Notes: a model not told the origin generated them from the letters alone. DNA of 64,000 nt from Tissierella praeacuta DSM 18095 (GCF_900128955.1 NZ_FQTY01000003.1:186001-250000); one strand, 5' to 3'. Counted from the stretch's first letter, positions 44,875-55,622 are shown. Program-made: numbers and translations.

Positions 44875-45873
44875 ATGAGAACTTTTTCTAAGGTTTTTAT
44901 TATATCATTTATCTGTTTTTTTATTGCAATATCCATTGGTTCTTATTCTTATATAAAAGAAAAGAATATAGAATTTGAAGGCAATATTAATATACCATTA
45001 ATGGATAAAATGGATATTAGTAAAACCATAGTTAAAAAATTAGAAACAGACACAAAGGAACCGGAGGTGTATTCTAACTTAAAAGAAGCTATAGAAAAGA
45101 GTAATAGGGTAAATTTTGTAATATTAGGAATGGAAGATGTAAGGACGGATACTATTATATTTGCCTCTTTTTGCCCAGATACTAAAAAGGTTAATTTAGT
45201 AAATATACCTCGAGATACTTATATTCATAGAAAAGGATATAATACAGCAGAGCAAAGGAAAATAAATAGTGTATATGGAGAGCATGGAGTGGAAGGAGTT
45301 AAAAAAACTGTATCTCATATATTAAATGAAGTACCGATTCATCATTATATTATGTTAGATTACAAAGGAGTAGAAAAAATTGTTGATGGATTAAATGGTG
45401 TTGAAGTAGAGGTGCCTTTTCATATGAAATATAAAGATCCTACAGCAAGTCCTCCATTAAATATAGACATTCCACCTGGGAAACAAGTATTAGATGGTAA
45501 AAGTTCAATAGAGTTCTTGAGATATAGAAAAGGAAATAATAAAAAAGGTGGTTATATAGATGGAGATTTAGGAAGAATAAAGGCTCAACAAAGGTTTATA
45601 CAGTCATTTATAGGGAAGGCATCAGAAAACATATTAACTGTTATTACAAAAGGTTTTAATCATGTTAAAACTGATATTAATTTAATGGACACATTGTCCT
45701 ATGGTAGAAAAGCTATTGGAATTAATAATGAAGATTTTGAAATGCTTACATTACCAGGAAAAGCAGAGTTTAGAAAAATAAATAAAAAAGTATTATCATA
45801 TTTCATCTATGATAAAATAGAAGCAACAAAATTATTAGAAAAAATATATAATGTAAAAAGCCCAAATCTTTGA
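44875..45873 (+). CDS. LytR-CpsA-Psr (LCP) family cell-wall glycopolymer ligase
   Basis: A 332-residue protein with an N-terminal membrane anchor (VFIISFICFFIAISIGSYSYI) and an extracellular LCP domain. The family's DTIIFASFCPDTKKVNLVNIPRDTYI, the KIVDGLNGVEVEVP segment and FLRYRKGN...GDLGRIKAQQRFI with its arginines for pyrophosphate binding are present. It should transfer lipid-linked wall polymers to peptidoglycan. It stands just outside the island, in front of murC on the other strand. Its interest here is that the neighbouring SLH protein needs a wall polymer as its receptor. The ATG follows GGAAGGTGG. Confidence 0.92.
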   Translation: MRTFSKVFIISFICFFIAISIGSYSYIKEKNIEFEGNINIPLMDKMDISKTIVKKLETDTKEPEVYSNLKEAIEKSNRVNFVILGMEDVRTDTIIFASFCPDTKKVNLVNIPRDTYIHRKGYNTAEQRKINSVYGEHGVEGVKKTVSHILNEVPIHHYIMLDYKGVEKIVDGLNGVEVEVPFHMKYKDPTASPPLNIDIPPGKQVLDGKSSIEFLRYRKGNNKKGGYIDGDLGRIKAQQRFIQSFIGKASENILTVITKGFNHVKTDINLMDTLSYGRKAIGINNEDFEMLTLPGKAEFRKINKKVLSYFIYDKIEATKLLEKIYNVKSPNL

Positions 45874-45893
45874 TTTTCCATAAGGGCTTTTTT
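45855..45893 (+). terminator. Terminator overlapping the LCP stop codon
   Basis: AAAAAGCCC (45855-45863) and GGGCTTTTT (45884-45892) pair across the stop codon at 45871-45873. The first arm is coding (KSP near the C-terminus). Confidence 0.7.
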
Positions 45894-45998
45894 ATATATT
45901 AAAAAGACTCTCCACCATGCTCAAGATGACAATATATTTATCATTTTGAACACAGAGAAGAATCTATACTTTAATTTATAATTTTAAGTTGTAAAGAT

Positions 45999-47399
45999 TT
46001 AAACTGCTGTTTTTTCCTTATTATGTTCTATTATTGAATCACCTACAAGATATACATTTCCAGCACCCATCGTTAGGATAATATCGTTTTCCTTAGCATT
46101 ATTTAATAAATAATCTTCTACTTCTTCAAATGATCCAAGGTAAACAGCATCAGAACCATTGTTAAATATAGCATTTGCCAAATCTTTAGAATGAATTAGT
46201 CCATTATCTATTTCTCTAGCAGCATAAATATCTGTAATTATAACTTTATCTGCTTCAGTAAAGGATTCTGCAAAATTATCTAATAGAAGTTTAGTTCTAG
46301 TATAGGTATGTGGTTGGAATACACAATAAATATCTCCAGTTGTAGAATTCTTTAAGGCATTTAATGTAGCACGGATTTCTGTTGGGTGATGTGCATAGTC
46401 ATCAATGATTTTTACACCTTTATAGTATCCCTTCAATTCCAATCTTCTATGAACACCAGTATAAATTGAGATATTTTTTTGAATTTCTTCCATAGAAATA
46501 CCATAAATATGAGCTGCAACAATACTAGCTAGAGAATTATATACATTATGAATACCCATAACATTTAATTTAATAGAATGTAGTTCTCCATTAATCTTAA
46601 GAGTATAGGATGGATATCCTTCAGGAGAAAAGGTTATATTTTCTGCCTTATAATCTGGATTTCCAGTAATTCCAAAGGTAATTACTTTAGCCTTAGTGCT
46701 GGATATTATTTTTTGTGAGCTTATATCATCTATATTAATTAATAGATAGCTATTTTCATCAAGATTTTTACTATATTGAATAAAGGTTTCTAGTATATGA
46801 TCCATATTTCTAAAATAATCTAAATGATCTGCATCAACATTTAAAATTATAGCCATTGTAGGAAAATATTTTAGTATATTTCCTTTATACTCGCAGGCTT
46901 CTGTAAGTATATAATCCTTAGAACCTAATTTTACATTACCACCAATCTCATCTAATTGTCCACCTAAAAGAATAGTGGGATTTAAAGTAGAACGATTTAA
47001 TATAGTAGATAACATACTAGTGGTAGTAGTCTTTCCATGGGTTCCAGATACTGCTATAGAGTTTTTATAGTTCTTCATTAAAGCACCTAGAAATGTTGCT
47101 CTATCAATTACAGGAATATTAAGGGAAAATGCTTTTACAAGCTCTTCATTATCCTTTGATATTGCGTCTGTGTATATTACTAAATCAGCACCATCCACAT
47201 TACTTGGTCTATGGTTTATGTAAATCTTGGCTCCTAAGTTTTTTAATCTTTCAATTATAGAACTATCTTTTGTATCAGAGCCAGTTACAATATATCCTTC
47301 AGATAGTAATATCTCAGCCAAACCACTCATAGATATACCACCAATTCCAATAAAATGAACCCTAGGATATTTATTATCAGTTATGCAAAAGTCGAACAT
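45999..47399 (-). CDS. murC: UDP-N-acetylmuramate-L-alanine ligase
   Basis: A 466-residue Mur ligase that adds L-alanine to UDP-MurNAc, the first amino acid of the peptidoglycan stem. The N-terminal nucleotide-sugar domain has FIGIGGISMSGLAEILL; the ATP P-loop is SGTHGKTTTTSM; DADHLDYF and HHPTEIRATL are the metal- and substrate-binding regions. Full length. It starts behind GGAGGA on the minus strand and is divergent to spoVG. It is placed apart from the main mur/dcw cluster, as is common in Clostridia. Confidence 0.96.
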   Translation of the reverse strand: MFDFCITDNKYPRVHFIGIGGISMSGLAEILLSEGYIVTGSDTKDSSIIERLKNLGAKIYINHRPSNVDGADLVIYTDAISKDNEELVKAFSLNIPVIDRATFLGALMKNYKNSIAVSGTHGKTTTTSMLSTILNRSTLNPTILLGGQLDEIGGNVKLGSKDYILTEACEYKGNILKYFPTMAIILNVDADHLDYFRNMDHILETFIQYSKNLDENSYLLINIDDISSQKIISSTKAKVITFGITGNPDYKAENITFSPEGYPSYTLKINGELHSIKLNVMGIHNVYNSLASIVAAHIYGISMEEIQKNISIYTGVHRRLELKGYYKGVKIIDDYAHHPTEIRATLNALKNSTTGDIYCVFQPHTYTRTKLLLDNFAESFTEADKVIITDIYAAREIDNGLIHSKDLANAIFNNGSDAVYLGSFEEVEDYLLNNAKENDIILTMGAGNVYLVGDSIIEHNKEKTAV

Positions 47400-47595
47400 A
47401 AGCTTTCCTCCTAAATAAAAAATTACTTTCTCTAATTATTATTACCATATTATATATTAATATTATCTTATTCTAATAGTATTAAATTGTCACTGATAGA
47501 TTATATCATAATGGGAAAATATTTAAAGATAAATTTGTATATTATGTAAAGTTTATAAGAAATTAATAAAAAAAGTAAAAAAAATTCCAAAAAAA

Positions 47596-47622
47596 GAAGG
47601 AGTTTTTGATTTTTTATAGAAT
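47596..47622 (+). promoter_or_regulatory. Sigma-H-type promoter of spoVG
   Basis: GAAGGAGTT (47596-47604), an 11-base spacer, and ATAGAAT (47616-47622) match the sigma-H consensus RNAGGAWWW-N11/12-RNNGAAW with one deviation. spoVG is a classical sigma-H gene in B. subtilis. The site is about 50 bases before the start codon. Confidence 0.65.
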
Positions 47623-47672
47623 ATAAAGAATATTCAATAGTTTTTGCGACTTAAAAAAAGGGGGCTTAATGG

Positions 47673-47936
47673 ATGAATATTACAGATGTAAGGTTGAGAA
47701 AGATTTCAGAAGAAGGAAAGATGAAGGCAATAGTATCTGTTACTTTTGATGAAGAATTTGTAGTTCATGACATCAAAATAATTGAAGGTCAAAATGGGTT
47801 ATTTGTTGCCATGCCAAGTAGAAAAATGGCAGATGGAGAATTTAGAGATATAGCCCATCCCATTAATGCTGAAACTAGGCAAAAGATTCAGGATGCAATT
47901 TTTAAAGAATATGAGAAAGTATTAGCTACAGAATAA
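47673..47936 (+). CDS. spoVG: Septation regulator SpoVG
   Basis: An 87-residue SpoVG, complete. [30 protein letters not shown] and [20 protein letters not shown] are near-invariant in the family. It is a site-specific nucleic acid-binding protein that delays asymmetric septation and influences many genes. It starts at the ATG behind GGGGGC; an ATG four bases earlier is in another frame. Transcribed alone, as the terminator follows at once. Confidence 0.97.
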   Translation: MNITDVRLRKISEEGKMKAIVSVTFDEEFVVHDIKIIEGQNGLFVAMPSRKMADGEFRDIAHPINAETRQKIQDAIFKEYEKVLATE

Positions 47937-47959
47937 AAAGAGCCAAAAGGCTCTTTTTT
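47936..47959 (+). terminator. Terminator after spoVG
   Basis: AAAGAGCC (to 47944) and GGCTCTTT (from 47949) pair with a four-base loop and a run of six T residues. Confidence 0.85.
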
Positions 47960-48065
47960 CCATTATAATATAAATTATATAAATTTTATGGATTTTAGTG
48001 TAGACTTATATGGGAAATGGGTTAAAATATTATTTGATAGATAATTTAGATTGAGGTGTAAAAAA

Positions 48066-49445
48066 ATGAATATTTCTGTTATATTGGCAGCAGGTGAAGG
48101 AACAAGAATGAAATCGAAGATTCCTAAAGTACTACATGAGGTTTGTGGAAAACCTATATTAGAATATGTAATAAATGCTAGCAAAGGTGCATCAGTGGAA
48201 AAGAATGTAGTTATCGTAGGCCATGGAGGGGATATAGTTAGAGAATATTTCAAAGAAGAGCCTATAATATTCAAGACTCAACCTATTGGTGACGATGTTC
48301 CATATGGGACTGGTTTTGCTGTGATGCAGGCAATGGAGGATATAGATGACAGCAGTACTGTAGTTATATTATATGGGGATACGCCCCTTATTACAGAGTC
48401 AACTATAGATGAGTTAATTAATTATCATAGTAAAAATCAATTCAAGGCAACAGTACTTACTGCTATTTTAGATGATCCTACAGGATACGGCAGGATTATA
48501 AGAGAAGATACTGGAGATATACTTAAAATTGTAGAACAAAAAGATGCTTCAGAGGAAGAAAAGAAAATAAAAGAAATTAATTCGGGTATATATTGCTTTG
48601 ATGGTAAGCTGCTTAAATATGCTTTAGGTAAGATTGATAATAATAATGCTCAAAATGAATATTATGTTACAGATGTTATAGGTATACTAAAAGAAGAAGG
48701 GCATAAGGTTGGAGCTTATATTATTGAAAATTCCACTGAGATACATGGTGTTAACTCTAGGGTACAATTAGCATTTAGTGAGGAAGTTATGAGAAAAAGG
48801 ATTAGTGAGTATCATATGGTAAATGGTGTTACTATAATAAATCCTGATAATACTTATATTGAAGATGGAGTTAAGATCGGTAGAGATACTATTATTTATC
48901 CAGGAGTAAGTTTAGAAGGAAATACTGAAATAGGAGAAGATTGTATTATTGGAAGCAATTCTAGGATAGTAGAGAGTATGATTCATAATAATGTTAGTAT
49001 TGAATCTTCAACTATTGAAAATAGTGTTGTGGGAGAAAATACTCATATAGGTCCTTATGCTCATCTTAGACCTAATAGTAATATTGGGAAAAATGCTAAG
49101 ATTGGTAATTTTGTTGAGGTTAAGAATTCAACCCTTAAGGATAATACAAAAGCTAGCCATTTGGCATATATAGGAGATGCAGATATTGGGCATGATGTAA
49201 ATATAGGTTGTGGTGTTGTATTTGTAAATTACAATGGTAAGGAGAAGTTTAGGACAACTGTAGGAGATAATGCTTTTGTTGGCAGTAACTCAAATTTAGT
49301 AGCACCAGTCAATGTGGAATCATGGGGATATGTAGCAGCAGGTTCTACTATAACTAAAGAAGTACCAGAGGGTACATTATCTATAGCAAGGGCAGAGCAA
49401 AAGAATATAGAAGGTTGGGTAGAAAGAAAAGGTTATAAAAAATAA
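48066..49445 (+). CDS. glmU: Bifunctional GlmU: N-acetylglucosamine-1-phosphate uridyltransferase and glucosamine-1-phosphate acetyltransferase
   Basis: A 459-residue enzyme that makes UDP-GlcNAc. The N-terminal uridyltransferase has LAAGEGTRMKSKIPKVLHE and the YGDTPLI metal site; the C-terminal left-handed beta helix shows hexapeptide repeats (IGPYAHLRPNSNIGKNAKIG) and the acetyltransferase residues in VEVKNSTLKDNTKASHLAYIGD. I start at ATG 48066, which has GAGGTG upstream and the family N-terminus; the frame is open 5 codons earlier. It opens the run prs-pth-mfd. Confidence 0.97.
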   Translation: MNISVILAAGEGTRMKSKIPKVLHEVCGKPILEYVINASKGASVEKNVVIVGHGGDIVREYFKEEPIIFKTQPIGDDVPYGTGFAVMQAMEDIDDSSTVVILYGDTPLITESTIDELINYHSKNQFKATVLTAILDDPTGYGRIIREDTGDILKIVEQKDASEEEKKIKEINSGIYCFDGKLLKYALGKIDNNNAQNEYYVTDVIGILKEEGHKVGAYIIENSTEIHGVNSRVQLAFSEEVMRKRISEYHMVNGVTIINPDNTYIEDGVKIGRDTIIYPGVSLEGNTEIGEDCIIGSNSRIVESMIHNNVSIESSTIENSVVGENTHIGPYAHLRPNSNIGKNAKIGNFVEVKNSTLKDNTKASHLAYIGDADIGHDVNIGCGVVFVNYNGKEKFRTTVGDNAFVGSNSNLVAPVNVESWGYVAAGSTITKEVPEGTLSIARAEQKNIEGWVERKGYKK

Positions 49446-49473
49446 TAAATATACTTAGGAGGAATATATAAAA

Positions 49474-50421
49474 ATGAATTTATGCATGGGTGGAAAAAAA
49501 GTATTTTCAGGTAATGCAAATAGAGAATTGGCTGAGAAAATTTGTAAGGAATTGGATATACCTCTTGGAACATGTGATGTTAGTCAATTTAGTGATGGAG
49601 AAATAAATGTAAACATTAGTGAAACAGTTAGGGGTATAGATGTTTATATAGTACAGCCAACCTGTACACCTGTAAATGATAATCTTATGGAAACTTTAAT
49701 ACTTATAGATGCAGTAAAAAGAGCATCAGCAGGAAGAGTTAATGCTGTAATTCCATACTATGGTTATGCTAGACAAGATAGAAAAACCAAGGCGAGAGAG
49801 CCAATAACAGCAAAGTTAGTGGCAAACTTATTTACTACGGCTGGTGCTGATAGAGTAATAAGTATGGATTTACATGCTGCACAAATTCAGGGATATTTTG
49901 ATATACCAGTTGACCATCTTTCAGGAGTTCCCATATTGGCGGAGTATTTCAAAGATATTGTAGATGAGGAAACCGTTGTAGTTTCTCCTGACTTAGGTGG
50001 TGTAACCAGGGCTAGATCCTTTGCTAATCTTTTAGATCTTCCTATAGCTATAATTGAAAAAAGAAGACCAAAAGCAAATGTTTCAGAGGTCATGAATGTT
50101 ATAGGGGATATTGAGGGTAAAAATGTAATATTGATTGATGATATTATTGATACAGCAGGAACTATAACGAAAGCAGCTAGTGTACTGAAGAACTTTGGTG
50201 CAAAGAAAGTTTACGGATGTGCCACTCATGGAGTATTATCAGGTCCAGCTATAGAAAGAATAAGAGATTCTGAGTTGGAGAAATTCATTATTACAGATAC
50301 AATACCTATTCCAGAAGAGAAGAAAATTGATAAAATAGAAATGGTATCTGTTGCACCATTATTTGCGGAGGCTATAAGAAGGATTCACGATAATGAGTCT
50401 GTAAGCAAGTTATTTGAATAG
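49474..50421 (+). CDS. prs: Ribose-phosphate pyrophosphokinase
   Basis: A 315-residue PRPP synthetase (ribose-5-phosphate + ATP). Landmarks: [32 protein letters not shown] for [21 protein letters not shown], and the ribose phosphate loop [12 protein letters not shown]. It is 28 bases after glmU behind AGGAGG. The linkage glmU-prs-pth is conserved in Bacillus and Clostridia. Its PRPP also feeds the xpt reaction. Confidence 0.97.
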   Translation: MNLCMGGKKVFSGNANRELAEKICKELDIPLGTCDVSQFSDGEINVNISETVRGIDVYIVQPTCTPVNDNLMETLILIDAVKRASAGRVNAVIPYYGYARQDRKTKAREPITAKLVANLFTTAGADRVISMDLHAAQIQGYFDIPVDHLSGVPILAEYFKDIVDEETVVVSPDLGGVTRARSFANLLDLPIAIIEKRRPKANVSEVMNVIGDIEGKNVILIDDIIDTAGTITKAASVLKNFGAKKVYGCATHGVLSGPAIERIRDSELEKFIITDTIPIPEEKKIDKIEMVSVAPLFAEAIRRIHDNESVSKLFE

Positions 50422-50441
50422 ATATAACAGGAGATGATTTT

Positions 50442-51023
50442 TTGTTTGTTGTAGTAGGTTTAGGAAATCCTGGAAAAGAATATACTAATACTAGGCATAA
50501 TATAGGGTTTGATACTATAGATTTATTAGCAAGTAGAAATAATATTAAAATAAATAAAATTAAATTCAAATCTGTTTATGGAGAAGGAATTATAGGAAAT
50601 GAAAAAGTTTTATTGGTTAAGCCTCAAACTTATATGAATAACAGTGGAATTACTGTTAGAGATATATATAATTTTTACAAGGTACCAATTGAAAATATTA
50701 TTGTGGTAGTTGATGATATTGATATTGATTTTGCTGCAGTAAGAATTAAAAGGAAGGGAAGTGCAGGCTCTCATAATGGATTAAAATCTATAATATATTT
50801 ATTGCAGAAAGATGATTTTCCTAGGGTTAAAATAGGCATTGGGAAAAAACATGAAGCTCAAGACTTAGCAAATTTTGTTTTAAGTAGATTTTCAAAGTCA
50901 GAACGAGAAATTATTGAAGGTTCTATATTACTGGGAGCACAGTCAGTAGAAGCAATTATAAAATATGGTATAGATGAAGCTATGAATGAATTTAATACTA
51001 AAGGCAATAGAGCCCAGGATTAA
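50442..51023 (+). CDS. pth: Peptidyl-tRNA hydrolase
   Basis: A 193-residue Pth that releases tRNA from stalled peptidyl-tRNA. GLGNPGKEYTNTRHNIGFD with catalytic His19, KPQTYMNNSG and DDIDIDFAAVRIKRKGSAGSHNGLKS are diagnostic. The start is TTG, about 8 bases after AGGAGATG; the family begins with exactly this strand. Twenty bases after prs. A GC-rich hairpin (51011-51018 with 51025-51032) overlaps the stop but has no proper T run. Confidence 0.95.
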   Translation: MFVVVGLGNPGKEYTNTRHNIGFDTIDLLASRNNIKINKIKFKSVYGEGIIGNEKVLLVKPQTYMNNSGITVRDIYNFYKVPIENIIVVVDDIDIDFAAVRIKRKGSAGSHNGLKSIIYLLQKDDFPRVKIGIGKKHEAQDLANFVLSRFSKSEREIIEGSILLGAQSVEAIIKYGIDEAMNEFNTKGNRAQD

Positions 51024-51058
51024 ACCTGGGCTATGGTCTTTTCTAAAGGAGTGAGGAT

Positions 51059-54000
51059 ATGCCCAATTTTTTAATAGATACATTGGATAATTTAGATGCC
51101 TATAATAAACTAAAGAAAGATATAGAAAAGAAAAACAGTCCTATTGCTACTTATGGTATCATTGATGAAAGCATAGGGCATATTCTTTATGCTCTAAAGG
51201 AGCATACTAAAAGGCAAATACTAATAATAAGTTATAATGAAATAAGAAGTAGAAGAATTTATGAAGATTTGAAGAATTTAGGTAATGACAATGTATTTTT
51301 GCTTCCAAAAAGAGAATTATTGTTTTATGAAGTAGACGCATTCAGTTATGAGAATACTAATGAAAGACTTGGGATTGTATCTAGGCTTGTAGAAGGAGAA
51401 GATTTATTACTTGTTACTTCTATAGAGGCCATGTTTCATAAATTAATGTCTAAAGAAATATTTAAATTATATTCACAAGATATAAAGATAGGTGAAGAAA
51501 TAGATTTAAATAATTTAATAAAGACATTATTGGATGGTGGATATGAGAGAGTAAATATGATTGAAGGTATAGGGCAGTTTAGTATAAGAGGAGGAATAGT
51601 AGATTTCTTTCCAGCATATAGTGGAAATCCTATTAGGATTGAACTGTTTGATGAAGAAATAGATTCCATAAGAACTTTTGATATTACTAATCAAAGATCT
51701 ATTGAGGCTTTAGACAGGACTTTTATTTTTCCGGTAAAGGAAAATTTAATATTAGATAAATATAGAGAAAGTATAATTGAAAGTTTAAATAAGGATTTAA
51801 GTAAGGCTTTATCTAAGTCTAAAATTAGCATAATAGAAAAAGAAAATTTAGAAAATAAATTCAATAAATATAAAGAATATTTAACTGAAAAATTATTTAT
51901 ATCCAATATGGATATGGTTGTACCATATATACCAAAAGAATATTTAACATCCATTATTAGTTACTTAAAAGAAGATGCTTTAATTTATATAGATGAACCT
52001 AAGAGGATAGAAGAAAGAGTAAAGAATGTAGAATATGATTTTAACTTAAAATTTACAGATCTTTATGAAGTTGGAGAGGTATTACCTTTACATTCTAATA
52101 TTCTTTATAAATATGATGAATTACTGGAGGAAATAAAGAAAAAGACATGCATTACGAATAGTGCACTTTTGAGTGGAGATAGTGGATGGAATTCTAAATC
52201 TATTTATAAATTTTCTATAAAGGGAATGCAATCTTATCATAATAAGATGGATGTTTTAAAAGAGGATATTAATCATTTTAAATATAGAGGATATAAGATT
52301 ATTATACTTTCAGGAACAGAAGAAAGAGGCAGAAGGCTTCATAAAATGTTATTAGATATGGATATAGAAGCTAATTATATGGCTGATAAATATGCTGAGA
52401 TTAAATCTTCTCAAGTGTTTATTACATCAGGTAGTATTCACGGAGGTTTTGAATATCCAGACTTAAAGTTAATTGTAATTAGTGATAAGGAAATATTTGG
52501 TGCAGGAAAGAAAAAAATAGGAAAGTTAAGAAAGAAAGATCCTAGTAAATCTATTAGTTTTTCAGACTTAAATATCGGTGATTATGTAGTACATGAAAAT
52601 CATGGAATTGGTAGATATGAAGGTGTAGAGCAATTAAATATTCAAGGCATAAAGAAGGACTATTTGACTATAAGGTATAAAGGTGAAGATAAATTATATG
52701 TGCCTATAGATCAAATGCATTTAATTCAGAAATATATAGGTTCTGATAGTATAAAACCAAAGGTAAACAAATTATCAAGTGCAGAATGGGCAAGAACCAA
52801 AGAGAAGGCTAAAAAAGCTGTGGAGGAAATGGCTCATGAATTGCTAGAGCTATATGCAAAGAGAGAAAGCTATAAAGGTTTTGTTTTTTCTAAAGATGGT
52901 GAGTGGCAGCGACAATTTGAAGACTTGTTTCCTTATGAGGAAACAGAGGGACAAATTAGAAGTATTATAGAAATTAAAAATGATATGGAAAGACCTAAAC
53001 CAATGGATAGGCTTCTTTGTGGTGATGTGGGTTATGGTAAAACAGAAGTAGCTTTGAGGGCAGCTTTCAAGGCTGTTATGGATGGAAAGCAGGTTGCTTT
53101 TTTAGTACCTACAACTATTCTTGCTCAGCAACATTATAATACTATAATGGAGAGATTTGCTGGCTTTCCAATTAAAATAGCCACCCTTAGCAGATTTAGG
53201 AGTAAATCAGAACAAAAACTAGCAATTGATAATATTAGAAGAGGATTAGTTGATATTGTAGTTGGTACACACAGGCTGTTATCTAAGGATGTTTCTTTTA
53301 ATGATTTGGGATTATTGATTATAGATGAAGAGCAGAGATTTGGTGTAAAACATAAGGAAGCTCTTAAAAAATTTAAGGAAACAGTAGATGTATTAACCCT
53401 TACTGCTACACCAATACCTAGAACACTTCATATGTCTTTATCTGGTATTAGAGATATGTCCGTAATAGAAGATCCACCTGAAGAAAGGTATCCTGTACAA
53501 ACCTATGTTGTAGAATTTAATGAGCAAATGATTAGAGATGCTATTTTAAAAGAGCTAGGTCGCGGAGGACAGGTTTATTTTGTATATAATAGAGTTGAAA
53601 CTATAGAAAAGATTACTTCTATGCTTAGAAAATTAGTACCAGAGGCAAGGTTTGGTGTAGGACATGGACAGATGGGTGAAAGAGAACTGGAGAAGGTTAT
53701 GGTAAGCTTTTTGGAAAAAGAGATAGATGTTTTAGTATGTACTACTATTATTGAAACAGGTCTTGATATTCCAAATGTTAATACTATAATAATCCATGAT
53801 GCTGATAAAATGGGTTTATCACAATTGTACCAGCTTAAAGGCAGAGTAGGAAGATCCAATAGAATAGCCTATGGGTATTTTGTTTATGAGAAAAATAAAG
53901 TTTTATCAGAGGTAGCTGAAAAAAGACTTAGAGCTATAAAGGAATTTACAGAATTTGGCTCAGGATTTAAAATTGCCATGAGAGATTTAGAAATAAGAGG

Positions 54001-54577
54001 TGCAGGAAATCTCTTGGGATTAGAACAACATGGGCATATTGAAGCCATAGGATATGATCTATATGTAAAGTTTTTAAATGAGGCTATTAGAAGGTTAAAG
54101 GGCGAAAAAATTGAAGAACATATTGATACTACAATAGACATTAAAGTTGATGGATATATTAAACAAAGATATATAGAAGATGAGGAACAAAAAATAGAAG
54201 TATATAAAAAGATTGCCTCCATTTCCAGTAAAAATGATTATGGAGAGTTATTAGATGAGCTAATTGATAGGTTTGGTGATTTGCCTAAGGAAGTAGAAAA
54301 TCTAATGAATATTTCCTATATTAGATATTTATGCAGTAAAAATAATATTAGAAATATTACTGAAGTAGGTAAGGAAGTTATTTTAGAGTTTGAATCTACA
54401 AATAATTTATCTGCAGAATTGTTACATTTCTTATCTACAGAATATGGCAGGAGACTATCTTTTGATTTATCTATGGAACCCTCCTTTAAATTTAGGGTAA
54501 AAAATAATGTGTTGGAAGAACTAGAAGTTCTTGTAGAAAAAATTAATGGTTTTAATCATGGACAAAATAATATATAA
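51059..54577 (+). CDS. mfd: Transcription-repair coupling factor Mfd
   Basis: A full-length 1172-residue Mfd, which removes RNA polymerase stalled at DNA lesions and recruits UvrAB. The UvrB-homology part is at 1-350 (degenerate P-loop); the polymerase-interacting domain has GDYVVHENHGIGRYEGVE near 505; the RecG-like motor has GDVGYGKTEVALRAAFK near 656, IIDEEQRFGVKHKE and TATPIPRTLHMS; the TRG motif and C-terminal autoinhibitory D7 domain follow. It lies 35 bases after pth, behind GGAGTGAGG. Confidence 0.97.
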   Translation: MPNFLIDTLDNLDAYNKLKKDIEKKNSPIATYGIIDESIGHILYALKEHTKRQILIISYNEIRSRRIYEDLKNLGNDNVFLLPKRELLFYEVDAFSYENTNERLGIVSRLVEGEDLLLVTSIEAMFHKLMSKEIFKLYSQDIKIGEEIDLNNLIKTLLDGGYERVNMIEGIGQFSIRGGIVDFFPAYSGNPIRIELFDEEIDSIRTFDITNQRSIEALDRTFIFPVKENLILDKYRESIIESLNKDLSKALSKSKISIIEKENLENKFNKYKEYLTEKLFISNMDMVVPYIPKEYLTSIISYLKEDALIYIDEPKRIEERVKNVEYDFNLKFTDLYEVGEVLPLHSNILYKYDELLEEIKKKTCITNSALLSGDSGWNSKSIYKFSIKGMQSYHNKMDVLKEDINHFKYRGYKIIILSGTEERGRRLHKMLLDMDIEANYMADKYAEIKSSQVFITSGSIHGGFEYPDLKLIVISDKEIFGAGKKKIGKLRKKDPSKSISFSDLNIGDYVVHENHGIGRYEGVEQLNIQGIKKDYLTIRYKGEDKLYVPIDQMHLIQKYIGSDSIKPKVNKLSSAEWARTKEKAKKAVEEMAHELLELYAKRESYKGFVFSKDGEWQRQFEDLFPYEETEGQIRSIIEIKNDMERPKPMDRLLCGDVGYGKTEVALRAAFKAVMDGKQVAFLVPTTILAQQHYNTIMERFAGFPIKIATLSRFRSKSEQKLAIDNIRRGLVDIVVGTHRLLSKDVSFNDLGLLIIDEEQRFGVKHKEALKKFKETVDVLTLTATPIPRTLHMSLSGIRDMSVIEDPPEERYPVQTYVVEFNEQMIRDAILKELGRGGQVYFVYNRVETIEKITSMLRKLVPEARFGVGHGQMGERELEKVMVSFLEKEIDVLVCTTIIETGLDIPNVNTIIIHDADKMGLSQLYQLKGRVGRSNRIAYGYFVYEKNKVLSEVAEKRLRAIKEFTEFGSGFKIAMRDLEIRGAGNLLGLEQHGHIEAIGYDLYVKFLNEAIRRLKGEKIEEHIDTTIDIKVDGYIKQRYIEDEEQKIEVYKKIASISSKNDYGELLDELIDRFGDLPKEVENLMNISYIRYLCSKNNIRNITEVGKEVILEFESTNNLSAELLHFLSTEYGRRLSFDLSMEPSFKFRVKNNVLEELEVLVEKINGFNHGQNNI

Positions 54578-54619
54578 TAGAGATAGATTTAATAAATAGA
54601 TTTAGAGAGGATGTTATTA

Positions 54620-55570
54620 TTGAATAGAATAAGTTATAGAAGATTTGCAATAATAGGGATATTATTAGCACTTGTTTTTACTATAAGTGGATGTACAGGT
54701 AATAAAGAAGATATTATTGCAAAAGTAAATGGAGAGAATATAACAACAGAAGAATTTGAAAGTGATTTTCAAGTATTTAAAAGAATTTCTGAGCAACAAC
54801 TTGGGGAAGATGCTCTAACTCAAGTAGGAGAAGATGGAAAAACTTTAGAGGAAGAACTTAAACAAAAGATTGTTGAAAAGCTGATTATGGAAAGACTTAT
54901 AGAAAAAGAAGCTAAAAAAATTAATATTGAAATTGCCTCAGAAGAAACTAAGGAACAGATGGAAGAATATATTAATGTAATTGGCGGACAAGAAAAATTT
55001 GATGAGTTTTTAAATAATAGTCATATATCTAGAGAATTTTTTGAAGAAAATTTAAGAAAAGAATTATTATTTAATAAATATAGAGAAGCTTTTTTAAATG
55101 ATACTGCAATAAATGAAAAAGAAATAAAAAATTATTTTGAAAATAATAAGGAAGAATTAGTTGTAGTTAAGGCATCTCATATATTGGTAAAAACAGAAGA
55201 AGAAGGTAAAAAAGTATTAAAAAAGATTAAGGCAGGAGAAGATTTTGCAAAACTTGCTAATGAGGTATCAATTGATAAGACTTCTGCTATACAAGGTGGA
55301 AATCTAGGATACTTTGCTAAGGGAAACATGATAGCAGAATTTGAAGAAGCTGCCTTTGCATTGAATCCTGGTGAGGTTAGCGATCTAATTCATACTGAAG
55401 TAGGTTATCATATAATTAAAGTAGAAGATAAGAAGGATACTTATGAAGCTTTAAAAGATGATATAGTTATGGTGCTGAAAGAAGATAAATATGTAGAAAA
55501 AATTAAAAAGTTAAGAGATGAAGCTAAGGTTAAGATATTTTTAGATAATAAGGCTAATAATACCAAATAA
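54620..55570 (+). CDS. prsA: PrsA-like lipoprotein foldase (parvulin peptidyl-prolyl isomerase)
   Basis: A lipoprotein of about 316 residues. Signal peptide with lipobox FTISGC; N-terminal SurA-like chaperone helices; parvulin domain at about 180-275 with [39 protein letters not shown] and the closing [11 protein letters not shown]. It helps secreted proteins to fold on the outer face of the membrane. I favour the TTG at 54620 because AGAGAGG sits only two bases before the ATG at 54611. It is placed between mfd and spoVT, also seen in other Clostridia. Confidence 0.92.
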   Translation: MNRISYRRFAIIGILLALVFTISGCTGNKEDIIAKVNGENITTEEFESDFQVFKRISEQQLGEDALTQVGEDGKTLEEELKQKIVEKLIMERLIEKEAKKINIEIASEETKEQMEEYINVIGGQEKFDEFLNNSHISREFFEENLRKELLFNKYREAFLNDTAINEKEIKNYFENNKEELVVVKASHILVKTEEEGKKVLKKIKAGEDFAKLANEVSIDKTSAIQGGNLGYFAKGNMIAEFEEAAFALNPGEVSDLIHTEVGYHIIKVEDKKDTYEALKDDIVMVLKEDKYVEKIKKLRDEAKVKIFLDNKANNTK

Positions 55571-55577
55571 AAAATAG

Positions 55578-55622
55578 ATCCGTGAAGATGTTATTAATGT
55601 AAACATTTTTACGGATTTATTT
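55578..55622 (+). terminator. Weak terminator after prsA
   Basis: ATCCGT (55578-55583) pairs with ACGGAT (55611-55616), with an inner ATGTT/AACAT pairing, then T-rich DNA. Confidence 0.45.

Noticed and set aside
51011-51032. Hairpin AGCCCAGG/CCTGGGCT at the pth stop as a terminator
   Set aside because: Perfect 8-bp stem but no T run directly after it and mfd follows in 35 bases; at most partial attenuation.
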